Shown: positions 43,813 through 56,693, counted from the first letter of the stretch. The stretch: 64,000 bases of DNA from Rutstroemia sp. NJR-2017a BVV2 (GCA_002946415.1 NJPS01000035.1:124001-188000); one strand, 5' to 3'. Notes: generated by a model not told the origin, from the sequence alone. Program-made: numbers and translations.

Positions 43813-44397
43813 ATGTTTGGATTCGGTACGTGTGCTGTTACTTCTCCCCACTTCCATCTTCGTTGAAGGAGCCGTGATGGACATGATGACTGACGTGGAT
43901 GGCTACGAATAGGTGAAGCCCAAGAGCATTATGAAAATGCCCAAAACGAAGACACCGCCAGCTGGGGTCATGAGGCTATTGCTGGTGCCGCTGGATTCGG
44001 TGCTATGAAGATGTTCGAGGAGAGACAACGCAAAGAGGGTATGTCCATACTGGACCTGGCACAATTCACATCGAGTTGCAGCTAATAATCCATCTAGGCA
44101 AGCCTGTCTCCCATCAATTCGCAAAGGAGCTCCTTGCCGGCTTCGCCTCTGCCGAGGTCGACAAGTTGGCTGAGACCAAGGGAGAGGACTGGGTCCGCGA
44201 GCACCGTGTTAGGGAACAAGCCGAGAGACAATCCCACGAGCTCTACGACCAACACTACGGTGATCAGGACCAGTACGACCCGTAAGTACATCTACAATTA
44301 CCATCTGCCTACCACTACAAATGTCTAACGTCTCTTGTTGTATAGAAACCAACGTGACCCGCCGCAGGAGTTCAACAACTACAGAAACGGCTGGTAG
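43813..44397 (+). CDS. CipC-like small stress protein (DUF3759)
   Basis: Four exons (43813-43825, 43913-44038, 44098-44281, 44346-44397) give 124 aa. The first exon has only 13 coding bases (MFGF plus one base), a structure seen in CipC-type genes. Recognisable conserved parts are SWGHEAIAGAAGFGAMKMFE, RQRKEGKPVSHQFAKELLAG and FASAEVDKLAETKGEDW. The C-terminus is Gln/Tyr/Asp-rich and hydrophilic. CipC was named from concanamycin-induced Aspergillus nidulans, and homologues are abundant cytosolic proteins rising under stress or in hyphae. The molecular function is unknown. The promoter with TATA box and AGGGG motif fits inducible expression. Confidence 0.88.
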
Positions 44398-44964
44398 ATA
44401 GCTCACTGAGTTGGTATGGAGTCGATCATGATATCTGAGATAAGATGCTGGAAAGACGAGTACCATACAACTTGGCTGGAGACTTTTGAGGGAAATCGAT
44501 GCTATTACCTGTTTATGAATAAGTCTCAATAAAAATCCAAAGCGATTTTGATCAACGACGATAGCTTTATATGACTGTGTGATGATGTGTAAATAGAGTG
44601 AGGTGCGATGATGATATCTCTGCATCATCAGTTATTCCTTGACGTTGACTGTCGCCAATAATCGTGGATGCCAAGCTGCAGTTGGAGTCCCGGAAGCATT
44701 TTGGCTTGTACGGACCAAAATGGCGGAATGGTGGAATGCCGGAGAAGTGAGACCTTCATTGCCTTATCGCCGAGCAGGCGGTGAATTGACTTGGTGAACA
44801 GCTATCTGAGACATGATGACCATCACAACTTCAATCACCACATAGATAGGGATCAGAACGAAAAACAAAGGTACTTCACAACCTTTACTGTCTTCAACCA
44901 TCTCCTTCCCTCTCCTTACATTTCACTCATATTTTCATCGCGCATTTTACATAAACCGAACAAA
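44398..44964. other. Spacer between CipC-like and M18 genes
   Basis: Contains the CipC 3' flank and a pyrimidine-rich 5' UTR/promoter of the M18 gene (CATCTCCTTCCCTCTCC near 44900). An open frame runs through the UTR in frame with the M18 gene, but the ATG in best context is 44965. Confidence 0.45.
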
Positions 44965-47043
44965 ATGGTCAAGAATAACCCAAACTCACTCCGAGGAAGC
45001 ATCTCCATGTCCAACATGTCTGTCAACGGAGAGACCTCGCAATCACAACAACACCAAGACTCAATCGCAGACCTCGAGCGACGAATCGCCGCCTTACAAG
45101 CCGCTGAATTCCAGCCTCTGCGTGAACCTTACCGCGTACCCACGCAATCGCACCCGCGCCAATTCTTGGATCGCAACGGTGTTCCATTGTACCGCGTCGA
45201 CGAACGCAACGGCGATAGCCACAGCACCATCTCTGCCGACAGTCCGTACGAGTCGTCCTCCGTGCCTGCATCTACCACGACATTCACGCATCCTTTCGCC
45301 GCCAGACGCGCCAGTGCTGCGCAGCATACTCCGGCTTCTTCAACTGGTTATCGAGCTCCGTCTTCGGAAAATGATGCGGATAGCATAAGTGGGGGCAGGA
45401 CATTGTTCGAGAGATACAATGAGACGGTTCAGACACCGAGGAAGTCGTTGATTGGGAATGGACTGAGAAAGGAAGATCATAAGATGAAAGGTGTGGATGA
45501 TTATGCGGAGCCGTTTATCAACTTCATGACGGAGAATCCGACGATTTGGCATGCGATTTCGTATTGGGAGAATAAGTTGGAGAAAGCAGGATATAAGAGG
45601 GTTGGTTTCCTCAGCATTCAATTTTTTGTAATGGGCAGAATGGTATACTAACAGATTCTATATAGCTTTCTGAGAGAGATTCATGGAGCGACGAGCTTGA
45701 AGCCGGTGGTAAATATTATGTTACCCGCAACGGAACCTCCATGGTCGCATTCGCCGTTGGAGGGAAATATAAGAGTGGAAATGGTATTGCGATGGCAGCC
45801 GCGCATTCTGATTCATTGACCGCAAGATTGAAGCCAGTTAGCACGAAGAGAAACAAAGCTGGATATATTCAATTGGGTGTTGCTCCATATGCAGGAGGAT
45901 TGAATGAAACCTGGTGGGATAGAGATTTGGGAATTGGTGGAAGAGTCTTGCTCAAGGATGAGGATACTGGAGCTATCTCTCAAAAACTCGTCAAGCTTGG
46001 TTGGCCCAGTATGTCCCATTTTATCCATAGCAAAATGCCAGATGCTAATCATAACAGTTGCCCGCATCCCAACCTTGGCTCCTCACTTCGGTGTCGGTAT
46101 GACCGGTGCGCAAAACAAGGAGACCCAATTAGTCCCCATCATCGGAATCGATAACTCAGACATTGGTGCCACAAGCACTTCCAACGAAGAAGCACCAATC
46201 CACACCCTCGGATCCGAAAGCGCCTTCATCGCTACTCAACCTCCCCGTCTCGTAAGCCTCATCGCCAACGAACTCGGTATCAAATCGCACTCTTCGATCC
46301 TCAACTGGGAACTCGAACTTTTCGACACCCAACCCGCCTGCCTCGGAGGTCTCGACAGAGAATTCATCTTCGCCGGCCGCATCGACGACAAAGTCTGCTC
46401 CTGGTCCACCATCGAGGCGCTCCTTACCAGCACCTCCTCGCCCGCATTCTCCGACTCCACCACTATCTCTCTCGCCGCCCTCTTCGATGACGAGGAAATT
46501 GGCTCCCTCCTCCGCCAAGGCGCCCGTGGTAACTTCCTCCCCGGCACCATCGAGCGTATCGTAGAATCCTTTACCCCTAAGGGTACCTTCTCCCCCAACA
46601 TCCTCTCCCAAACCTACGCCAACTCCTTCCTCGTCTCCTTCGACGTCACCCACGCCGCCAACCCCAACTTCCTTGAAAAATACCTCGACTCGCACGCCCC
46701 GCGTCTAAACGTCGGTCTATCCATCGAAGCGGACTCAAACGGCCATACTACTACCGATGCGGTCTCAACCGCGATTATGCATAGATTGGCAGAGAAGTAT
46801 GGTGAGAAATTGCAGGTCTTCATGATTAGGAATGATTCCAGGAGTGGTGGGACTGTGGGCCCAATGTTGAGTGCGGCGATGGGTGTTAGGGCGATCGATG
46901 TCGGTGTGCCGCAGTTGAGTATGCATAGTATTAGGGCGACGATTGGACGCAAGGATCCGGGGTTGGCGGTGAGGATGCTGACGGGAGTGTATGAGGGGTG
47001 GGGGGAGGTGGATAGTGAGTTTAGGGAGGGGAATGGGTGGTGA
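44965..47043 (+). CDS. M18 aminopeptidase (vacuolar aminopeptidase I / aspartyl aminopeptidase family)
   Basis: Three exons (44965-45600, 45666-46008, 46058-47043) give 654 aa. The catalytic M18 core contains AAAHSDSLTARLKP (zinc His at about 259 and catalytic Asp), GGLDREFIFAGRIDDKVCS (zinc-bridging Asp), FDDEEIGS (Glu pair), EADSNGHTTTD, FMIRNDSRSGGTVGP and LSMHSIRA (last zinc His). These enzymes form dodecamers that remove acidic or neutral N-terminal residues. In yeast Ape1 reaches the vacuole by the Cvt pathway through an N-terminal propeptide. Here an N-terminal extension of about 170 residues is Ser/Thr/Gln-rich with a short coiled coil (DLERRIAALQAAEF), longer than the yeast propeptide. 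Its targeting role is inference. The first intron has a less common GTTGGT donor. Confidence 0.92.
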
Positions 47044-49438
47044 GTGAGAACTGTGTAGGTAGGTCTGGTGGGAATGAAGGTGGACTAGGTGGATAATGGT
47101 TTGGGGGTAGATTGAGTTACATATACTGATGCAAAGATGAGATAAGATTGATAGTTCTACTTGTTTCCTAGGCCGTTTGCTGGCTTGCTGGCTTGCTTCG
47201 TTGGTTGATTGGGCGGTCGTTTGTATGATTATTAGATCAGCATTTATATACATATATACAGAACAATACATATGCATGTACAGAAACAGTTTAGATCATG
47301 TCGTTTAACATACGTGGTAAGCAAAGCTCGGGAGACTGCTGGTCAAGGCGTCTAACCTGCGTTAGTAAATCTCCTCGGAGCGGCTCTCAGATTTCGTGAG
47401 AATTGCTCCTGCGCTTGTGGTTTGGTTGTGGCGGCGCATGGTGGGGGGTAACTAGCAACTTACACGGAAGCCTTGAGATGTATTATTCAGACGACCATGA
47501 GTTTCTAACGCGTGAGTAATGGCTGCACGTCTTCCCATTATTTGCCCGGCTAGCTAACTCTGTTCCAGTAAGAAAAATTGTTTTATTCAAATCACTCAAG
47601 AGGAGCCAAACATCGAGCCTATGGTCGTTGGCTCGCTAGGAAGTCCAAAACGCTGGTCCGAGAAACAGCTGATAGTCGAGTGACTTCATTTACAAAGGCA
47701 CCATTTGCATCTTCCGTATACTACGCGGTGGTCTCAATATTCAGAAGTCTGCCCGTTGCCTGACTATGTTTTGGCCTCAGTCGCTCAATTCTGGTACGTC
47801 GATCGATGGGAGCGGGCTAGCAGTGAATTGCCCTCTGTACCTGTTGAATCTTTGAGCAATTCTTGGTATAAATACCTCTCTCGATGCTCAAGACATTTCT
47901 GCTTCCAGTGTATCTGGATACGCTTGCATTAAGACAGACAACATGGTCATTTGTGGAGGGTCTCACTTGTAGACCTGGAGTCTGGTTTGATTTCTTCATC
48001 CTATTCGACAGCCCACTTTTCTCAACATGAGGCTGTTCCAGAGTTCCATCCATCAGGGTTGACTTTACTTCACCTTCTACTTTCTATTTCCATTGCTTGA
48101 CCATACCTTACTTGCGTCCGCTGTAGATGACCAACACCTTATATTCACCTCTCTACTCGGGATTCTGCAAGATTGCTTCAACTTCACCTCTTATTTTTAT
48201 TGTCGATCCAACTTTCGAAGAGTTAATTACTGCCATTTCCTAACGCTCAATCCTCTCTTGAACGCAAAATTTCAGCATTGTTCGCCTGCTTTGCGTTTGG
48301 TCTTCTCAGATAGGGAAATTCTAGTCATTTATGGTCTCTAGAGCTTTATCAATCGGGTTCTTTATTGCCATACTTCGGTATGTCCCATGTTTCTTTCGTC
48401 TCTCAGATCCTCATTAACACAGCATCAATCCTGTTCACATATATGAGTGGAGAGATAGGGCTCGAATTGCGCTGTCGCTGTTTTCTTCCACCGTTTTCAC
48501 ATCCCATCGTTGCTATTGTTTGTTATTGTTGTCACCATTCTTCACAATTCCGATCTAGGCCAAGTGGCCAATTCATGCAGAGCTCCGTGCCAAAGGTTTT
48601 GGTGAATAGTCCCAACGATACGGGAGTGCAGTGGCTACTTGAAGCGTTTCTATAGTCAATGAGCCATAGTACTATGGGAGGGTTTCATACATTAGTTGTT
48701 TGTTCTCGATGCTCATTTGTCAACTTGTCCGAGCAGTGAAACTGCATTTTAACTTCACATTATTTTATAGTATATTCTGATGTCAAAATCCAGCAAGCTT
48801 GTCATTCTTCAGAGAATACTCCTCGGTGCAGTCATGCATCCCTCTATTTTAATTTTCTCTATCTGAGCACACAGATATCGTCTATTTCAATATGCAGTGA
48901 CTCAAGTGAGTTACAATAGGCGAGGTTGTTCCGCTGTAAGGCTGGAATACGGGAGGTCTGGGTCAAGATTCCATCTAAGCTTGGACTTCATTCCCTCATG
49001 GTTGTTGTCACCATTCACAGATGCCATTTCGTTCGGAGACTGAATCTCACCGCACGAATTAGTGAATAGGGGCGCATGATTCACATCCAAAAAGAAGGAC
49101 CCATATCGATTACAGGAACGACAACTGGCCAAGTTTTCTCTTAAATCAACCTTTCCTAACAGATCGAATTGTCACGCTCCCCGGTTTGCCGTCTCCGATT
49201 CGTTCCTCGAGGAGCTTTCATGCACAACAGTCTCCAAATCAACATCTCTTTCACTCAAAGATACGGCTATCCGATTCACTCCTTATCTTTCTATCATTCT
49301 CCATCTTTTATAAACCTTCCATCAGGCCCTCAATATTTATTGAGACGTCTTCTGATCCTCAGATCAATTATTAATACTTCATTTCTCAAGTAGTCTATCA
49401 AGCTATCGACTGCCTTATCTTATAAAATCAGGACCATT
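47044..49438. other. Intergenic region, 2.4 kb
   Basis: No gene is recognised on either strand. It is AT-rich with many short frames. The last 150 bp, pyrimidine-rich, are probably the 5' UTR of the SET-domain gene. Confidence 0.5.
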
Positions 49439-51824
49439 ATGGCTACTTCGCTCAGTTTAGTTCTGCAAGAGAAGATGAATAGCTCCAGTATTAACACTGG
49501 AGAACATGTCAACCTTGGTATTAAACACAAGAAAATAGTCAAGTCGAAAGACAAATTCGCCTTGGCTTTCGCAAGCCTCTACGATGAAGAGGACGAGGAC
49601 TTTGCCACCTCTTCTAAATCGAAGTCCACGAAAAAGGATGTTCTTCGAACCCCTGACATGCCAGCAGATATCACAAAAGGCTCAGAGACAACTGTCCTTC
49701 CTGTCGAAGCTGGCGACATGGAGCCAATACCGCAAGCTTGCAGCGAACCTGATATCACATACAACTCATCTAGTCCTGTCGATGAGACTGGTTTTTTCTC
49801 GTCAGCCAGCAATACGGATACTACTTCCAACGCTGACTCCATTGATTCCGACTCCACACTCGTGGAAGAGCGTAACAGTGAAGAGGTTGAGATTGAAATT
49901 CGACATGAGTGGACTGGTACGAGCATATACATGCTCGATACATCGACGGATATCCAGAGAGAGGTATATAACCCTACACTATGATCTCAAATACTCTGAT
50001 TGACTAACCAATTCTCAGAATGGCCTCGACCAACTCATGCAGTATCGCGCCGCTCTGGTTCATGATCAGCCTCTCGCACCGCATGATCCGTCGTTCTATA
50101 TTGATCTATCCCAAGTGGATAGCAAGCTTGGCTTCTGTGACACATCTGCAAGCTTCGCATACCGTTCTCTCCTCCTCACTGAAGCAGGCCTTCAACTAAT
50201 CGCTGGCACTTCCCGGACTTCCCTCTCCCGACTTGTCTATTCTTCCATCGCTAACCGCCTCAACACCACATCACTTATGCTTATCAGTGATGAGCTAGAT
50301 AATCTCTACTGCAAGGGATATCGATGGCTCTGTAATGCACTCCTGGTATGCGGTACATTCTGGGATGGTTTGTTAACAGTCAAGAAGGGGTTGGCCGTGT
50401 TTCCATACGACGAGGAGCTGTTGGATATCAAGCAGTTGTTGACCGATGCATTCAGGGAACGATCAAAGAATCTAGCAGAAAATGGATCGAAGAATGCTCT
50501 GGCTGCTAGTCGCTCTGGCAGGATTCTCCAGAGAAAATATCCATGGATGGACGACAACCTCTTCGTGCGCTCGAGGGAGTTACTCGATAACATCAACTCT
50601 ACCTTTCCCTCCACCAACGCCCAAATTCGACCAGTTATCTTCCCATCCTCTTCTGCATCATCCTCAGAATTACCCACCAAAAACGTCGGCCCGCTCGGCA
50701 TCTTCGCCATCCGCACCATCCAACCAGATGAGCAAATTCTCCTTGATAAATCCGTCCTCGTCACATCTAACATCTCGCCTTCTACCCTCACTTTCTGCGA
50801 AGCCTGCCACGCAGCTCTCATCCCGCCCTTTCTTCTTCCATGGGAGATCGTCCGTCCGAAATGCTCCTGCCGGGTCGCATTCTGCTCCCGCTCCTGCCAC
50901 GATCTGGCTGCAAAAGGCTACCATAAGCTGCAGTGCGGGAAGGATTTCGATTGGTTATATCCCAATAAAGCTTCATCTTCCTGCACAAAGCTATCAAAGA
51001 ACAAGGATAAAGACACCTGGCTTCCGAAACTATTCCTCCGTCTCATCTCCGTCATTCTCACAACCCCGGGCTTTGAACCGCATTCCAGAAACCAGAAGCA
51101 CCCTCTCACGCACTCCTTACTAGCACGCATGACTGCAAACTATCCAGTTGGGGATAAGAAATCTGAAAGCGCATTCGATTGGTCCCTCGACGAGAACATC
51201 CAAGCTCCTCTCTCGATCCTCATGCAACTGGGCGTTGACATCTGGGAAATGCAACAAGGAGGCAGTTTCTGGAGTCAAGATGTCTTGCAGACAATCTTCT
51301 GGCGCCTGGAGAATAACGTCAATGCAAGTGTGATGGATCTGCGCGATTTAGGTGTGGATAGCGGTACAGATGATGGAAAAGTTCACCTCACAGTCCTGAG
51401 TCCAAACTACTTGTTCTTTAACCATTCCTGCCGCGCGAATACGAGTTGGCATGGTACGGTGCCGAATGTGTGGGTGGAGAAGGACTGGTTGTTTGTGGAG
51501 GGAGTGGGGAAAGAAATGGGTGGGGAGGGATGGGTTGGGGATAGAGGAAAGGGAAAGGAGATGCTGGTTCCGGGGAGTGGGAGTGTGGTTTGTAGGGCTG
51601 GCGGGCTGATTGAAGAGGGTGAGGAGTTGAAGATTAGTTATATAGGGGACCCGATGGGAGAAGATGATGATGCTGGTGATGAGGATGCTGCTGAGGGAAA
51701 GAAGCCGCGATTGGGAAAGGGCAGAGAGAAAAAGAGAGGTTATTTGATGAAGTGGTTTGACGAAGGTTGTGGGTGTGATCTCTGCGAGGAGGAGAATAGA
51801 GTTGAGAAGAAGAATGATATATAG
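49439..51824 (+). CDS. SMYD-like SET/MYND-domain protein with N-terminal extension
   Basis: Two exons (49439-49963, 50019-51824) give 776 aa. Residues 1-170 are disordered, acidic and Ser/Thr-rich. A helical TPR-like stretch follows (LCNALLVCGTFWDGLLTVKK). The split SET domain starts at GPLGIFAIRTIQPDEQIL and is interrupted by a Cys-rich MYND-like zinc module (CEACHAAL ... CSCRVAFCSRSCHDLAAKGYH). It resumes with YLFFNHSCRANTSWHG, matching the SET NHSC(x)PN block, and EELKISYIG. A post-SET-like motif CGCDLCEEE closes the protein before a basic tail. Such proteins methylate lysines of histones or other proteins. In fungi the TPR-plus-SET class is large and mostly uncharacterised. NHSC followed by RAN rather than xPN is a mild departure, so activity is uncertain. 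Confidence 0.85.
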
Positions 51825-52895
51825 AACTAGGAAGGAGGTCGTTTATCATTGTGATGGGATCATACCAATTTTCTTTTTCATTCTTCTTGTCTTGCATGGG
51901 ATTTGGTTTCGGGTTTGAACTTTGCAATAGAGATATCTACGGGCGTCGGTTTAGGTTATGGGAAAAGCATTATGCGCTTTATAATACAGATCTGCATAAA
52001 GCAATATTATCCAGAGTATATATCGGTGGATGGAAATTTATCATAGATAGGTACATTGGTTATAGGGGACATTTTTACTCTACATAGTGATTCGGAATCA
52101 AGAATTACTTGGATCTCTTTCTACGAATCGATGATCTTCATTCGGTATATTAGTTCAACACAAATAAAACAATAAGCCTTATAGCAAATATTCAATCCTA
52201 TTCTGTTCTACCTTGTGTAACGGAGAGGAAAATGTTACATATAAATATGATAATTGTTTAGGCCACCCACCTCCTTCATCGTGGTGGTGAGTAGCAGCTA
52301 AACCAACTACAGTGATTATAATCAATCACTATTTATATCACAGACTTCACAGATCGCCTCTCCAAACAGCAAAACCACGGAAATTCAAGCAGAGAAAATG
52401 AATAAGTTCAAAGCATCTCTTGCATTTTTTTCTCTGTTCTTGTTTAATACACCCTATCTCTATACTTCGCCATTGCCCCCTCTTACTCCTCGCCATCACA
52501 TTGCCTTTGCCTACACTCTCCCTTTCCTGCTCCCTTTTAACACCATAGCGCCCGACGGGTATATTTCCTCCCTCTAGGTATCCAACGGTATCAAGCGAGG
52601 CAAAATTCACAAGTAAAAGAAACACAAAAAGAATATCCCATCATAAAGATTCGTTCGTAGATCGAGGCCTGCCCCCACCCACCAACCAGAAAAACCTCTA
52701 TACATGAATTTTGTTTTCCCCTCCACCCCGAAGTATAAGTGCCAATGCGATCGCAGGCATGCAGTACAATACAGTGCAAGAAATGGATGAATACACTTAA
52801 GAAAAGAAAAAACTCCTAGTCTCTTTACACCTCTTTTTCTTCCCGGTCCGCAGAGATCCAAAAGACAACCCGGCTCAAGCAGAATATAGATCAGC
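51825..52895. other. Convergent 3' region, 1.1 kb
   Basis: AT-rich 3' flanks of two converging genes. A near-palindrome CCACC...GGTGG occurs at about 52263-52290. No gene is seen. Confidence 0.45.
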
Positions 52896-54624
52896 TTAAA
52901 CGAAGTGGCCTCTCTTGTGCGCTCTTTGATGTTCATGCAAATGTCTCTTCTTTGCGCTCGCCGCCGGAGTGGCGGTCACAACCACAGTGTCAGTTACACT
53001 CGCTGTAACGGTAACCACCTCCTCTTCCCAGAACACCTCGTGAATGATCACCTCTTCATTCAGCGCCGAGATGGACGTCGTGGTACTGTAAGATGTTGAG
53101 ACGAAAGACGGAACTGTAGAGGAACTGGCGCTCGTCACGAGGGTTGTTTGCGCAGCGGCGACGGAAGTGGTGCTGTCGGAGAACGAGGAGCCGGATTGGA
53201 CGGCAGCGAACACTCCACCCGGTTCGTAGGTTTGACTGTAGGACATGGTAGAGCCGGCGGAGTGGGAGAGGGTTGGGACGATGGCAGATGTGGATGTGAT
53301 GGAAGAGGATGCAGCGGATGAAGCGGCGGAGGAGGAAGCTGTAGAGTGTGCAGATGTGCCGGCGGCAGAAGTGGCTCCGCTAGCCATCGAAGAAGCAGGT
53401 GCGGGACCAGATTGAACCGCACAGTTACCCGGGAGAGTAGCCATGGGGCCGGTGACGTTATCATGAGTGAGGGATTCGGGCATGTTCATACTCATACTGC
53501 AGCTGCCGTATTCGGCTTCGGTTTGGATGTCGAAGAGAGGGCAGTCGGTGATTTGACCGGAGGCGTTGGTGCAGGTGTCGACTGCGTTTTGGAGGAAATC
53601 TTCGTCCCAACCCATGATGAAGTCACCGTGGTATCCGTAGCCGGTTGGATCACCGTTCGAGATTATGAATTCGCCGTCGCGACCTTTGTAGGCTGCGGTG
53701 TCCCAGATGGTTTCGTAGAAGAGGGAGACGACACGAGTATCGAAACCTTTGGGGCAGTCGCCAGTCATAACCTCGCTTGGGTATGCCATGTGGGATTTTC
53801 CATCTGGGGGGCTTACACCAGCGGACTGGTTCCAGCAGGAGGGGAACATAAGTTCAAAACGGACACCATCGGCACAGTTAGCATCAAGATACGCCTTGTC
53901 TGGCAAGAAATGACGGTATAGCGAGCCTTCAGCGTCCTTTTTATAGTTGAGGCAGTTGAAGCCGAGAGCTGCTTGTCGAAGGAAAGCTTGAGTGTTATAT
54001 GGAGCTTGATTCCAGTTCGATTTGGCTACATCGGGAACTGGGTAGTTGCTGAAATTTCGGAGATCGTTGGTACCGGCGATCATGGTGAAGTTTGTGGGGA
54101 ACGCGGTGACTTTGGTTTCGCCGGCGTTTGCGTACAGGAGGTAGTATCTTAATTTGGGTTAGTCTTAAGTTCAAGTCGGCATCGAAGAGAGAACTTACGC
54201 AAGCATACCACCCACCTGTTCGACTATCTCGAATTTTCCAGTCGATGCATCTTTGAAGTAAAGAGGTGGAGTCCAATATGCTGATTTATCTTGAGACACA
54301 CCACAAGACGTGCAGTTTCCTGCCAGCAGTTCTGCAGTACGAGCAGTCTCCCCAAAGCCTGTTGTGAAATCAATGTTAGCTTCTTAGATCGATGTCCACC
54401 GCCATCGTTGTCCTCAACCACCCAAAGACCGTCATGGATAAATGCAACATACCACTGGATCCGTGAATAGTATGCGAATGCTCCGAAATAGTACCAAAAT
54501 TGACCAAGGGATCAATACGAGCCAGACCAACCCTCTCTCTACAAGGCATACGCCAAAAAGCATGGACATTTCCCACCAAGCCCGTCACCAAAGCCAACTT
54601 CTCGATAACAGTTGCGCCACGCAT
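52896..54624 (-). CDS. Secreted DUF1996-domain protein with Ser/Thr-rich tail
   Basis: Three exons (54624-54453, 54358-54199, 54147-52896) give 527 aa. The N-terminal signal peptide MRGATVIEKLALVTGLVGNV... cleaves after about residue 22. The mature part opens with the DUF1996 hallmark FWRMPCRERVGLARIDPL and SEHSHTIHGSSG, then SCGVSQDKSAYWTPPLYF, NCLNYKKD and DFIMGWDEDFLQNAVDTC. Conserved His and Cys residues suggest a metal or disulfide-stabilised fold. After residue about 325 it becomes a low-complexity Ser/Ala/Thr region, probably O-glycosylated, ending in the dibasic tail KKRHLHEHQRAHKRGHFV. No GPI signal is evident. DUF1996 proteins are fungal wall or secreted proteins, often joined to WSC domains. 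The biochemical role is unknown. Confidence 0.88.
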
Positions 54625-55493
54625 TTTGAAGATTGGAATTTTCGATTTTGCGAATGATATGCCTAGATTGTTCTTCTATCCAAGAAGAAAAGAGACAAAT
54701 GAGTGCGAAAAATAAAAGAATGACCGAAGATTGCTAGTTCTAGCCCTAAGTGGTTGTCCTAAGTGGTTGTGTTGTAGGAGAGTTTCTCGTTTCTCGTTAC
54801 GAGCCGTCGAGTTAGGGTGAGGGTTTCTTCGAGGGTTTCTTCTTCGATGACCTATTCCACGTCGGAGAGTCGACAACAATATCGAGAATAACGGGAGCGA
54901 TTCTCCTGTATCCTGGCAATTCCCTTCCAACTAAGAAACTTTCCGCAAGCCAACGATAATCGCAACTCGAAATCAGCGGCCCGAAATCCAGGCAGGCGCC
55001 GCCTTGTTGGATGAAGTAAATAATAGAATGCAAGTGGTGAATCCTTCAATCAATGTATGGTCTGTCCGTGTACCTAGCCACGAACTCGTTCCAGTATTTA
55101 GAATGCGAAAGCGACGATGCGATGTGACAATATAAAACAAATGAATGTAAATTTCCCTTTAACAGTGAATTGGGTGTATGTGATGATTTCCTCCAAAAAA
55201 GAACGAATGGGATACAAAAGCCGTAAGGCAAATCCGATATTGAGGAAATGGGAAAAGAACACAATCACACACACAACAATGAATGAATGGATGGGATGGA
55301 AGGAATGAATACCGTAAGAAACAAAAAGTGGGAGTGGAGGAGGCAAAGCTCGAGTAAATGTATGGAAGAGAAAATAAAGTTAGATGTGAAGGATTCCCAT
55401 CTTACGAATACACTCCACCCACAATGCCAAGGATATTCGGAGGGGAGTGGAGGAAGGGGAAGGGAAGACGAAAAGGAAGCGAAGAGAGAAGCG

Positions 55494-55576
55494 GGTATGG
55501 GTATGGCATGGGTATGGGTATGGTATGGGTATGGTATGGGTACTCCGTATGGTATGGGTATGGATATGGGTTATGA
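55494..55576 (+). repeat. GGTATG microsatellite
   Basis: About 80 bp of imperfect (GGTATG)n, with occasional GGTATGGTATG and GGTATGGCAT interruptions. Confidence 0.9.
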
Positions 55577-56659
55577 ACCGTGGATGGGATGAGATACGTA
55601 GTACAACGAGTTGGCGAGTGAAGGCACAGGACGAGGAAGCACGAACAAACGGGCACACCCGGTCACGTAGGACGGAGATCATGACAGGGAACTGGCGACA
55701 TAGAAATGAATCCTTACTTACTCAGTTGCAATAGCACAGCACAAGACAGGACTGAATAACGGAGATGTGCCGACGTACAAGTATCAGATTCACAACTACG
55801 GGACCGAGAGGATCTGACCTGCCTACCTACCTGCTGCAAAATACCATCCCGAGCACTGATACTGATACGTGCAGCCAACGCGACAAAAACTTATGAGAGG
55901 GTCAAGCAAATGTTTGATGGAGTGGGAAGCGAGCGACAGGATGGATTTGCTCGTACCCTCTGTTCAGATGGCGACCTTGTGGGAAGAAAAAGGGGCGGAA
56001 AGTGTGCGCATATGAGCGAAGAACGACAGGGGCGTCTTTTTTTGGGGCCGACATGAGATGAGCTGAGCGGTCCTATTGGCTGCATCTGGCTAGGCTGAGA
56101 CGTTGCCAATGGATGATCGTCAGGGGTAAAAGTGCAGGAAAAGCGATAGGGAAAACCATTTTCAGGCAAGGGACGAAGCACTCGGTACTCGACTGGTAGA
56201 ACGGTCGTCGCATGAACCGCTCAGACGGATATCTATCTCTAGCCTCTCTGGCATCGTGGTTAACCCATGGATTCCGTCCGTATTTGGTCAATAGCTGGAG
56301 ATGTATAGATGGAGACGATGAGGTATTCCCACTTTATGTTTCTCTAAATGCGCTTTGTCCTTTGACGATCTCGTATATGGACGTCACCGGGGCTGTCGCT
56401 GGAATTAGACGTGCTTCATTTACGTTTGTAGCCATTCTATTCTTCATCTCGCTCTGCCTCTTCCTACCACCAAACATCATCTAAACTCGTCCCCGCTCAT
56501 CTCAGCTCATCTCAGCAGCCCCTCCTGCGAGCGATAAGAGATGCCTACTTCGTACGCAGCCGGGCCAAGCCAAGGGGTCATGTAAGGCATAGCATCCATA
56601 CCCTACAGTGTCGGAGTGTCCCTCATCCAATCTCTTGTCCCATCTCAGCACAACCCTAC

Positions 56660-56693
56660 CAGTCTACCCACAGTCTACCCACAGCCTACCCAC
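56660..56693 (+). repeat. Short tandem repeat, 11 bp unit
   Basis: CAGTCTACCCA occurs three times in a row, the last copy with T to C (CAGCCTACCCA). Confidence 0.85.

Noticed and set aside
46156..46695. Minus-strand frame of 179 codons rich in Gly/Glu/Val
   Set aside because: It lies fully inside the M18 catalytic exon on the other strand. The composition is typical of an antisense reading of codon-biased sequence.
50306..51123. Alternative frames over the SET-domain exon on both strands
   Set aside because: The SET/MYND frame contains continuous domain motifs. The others are shadows without motifs.
55494..55576. CRISPR-like or telomere-like repeat
   Set aside because: GGTATG units are contiguous with no spacers and do not match a fungal telomere (TTAGGG). 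It is a simple microsatellite.
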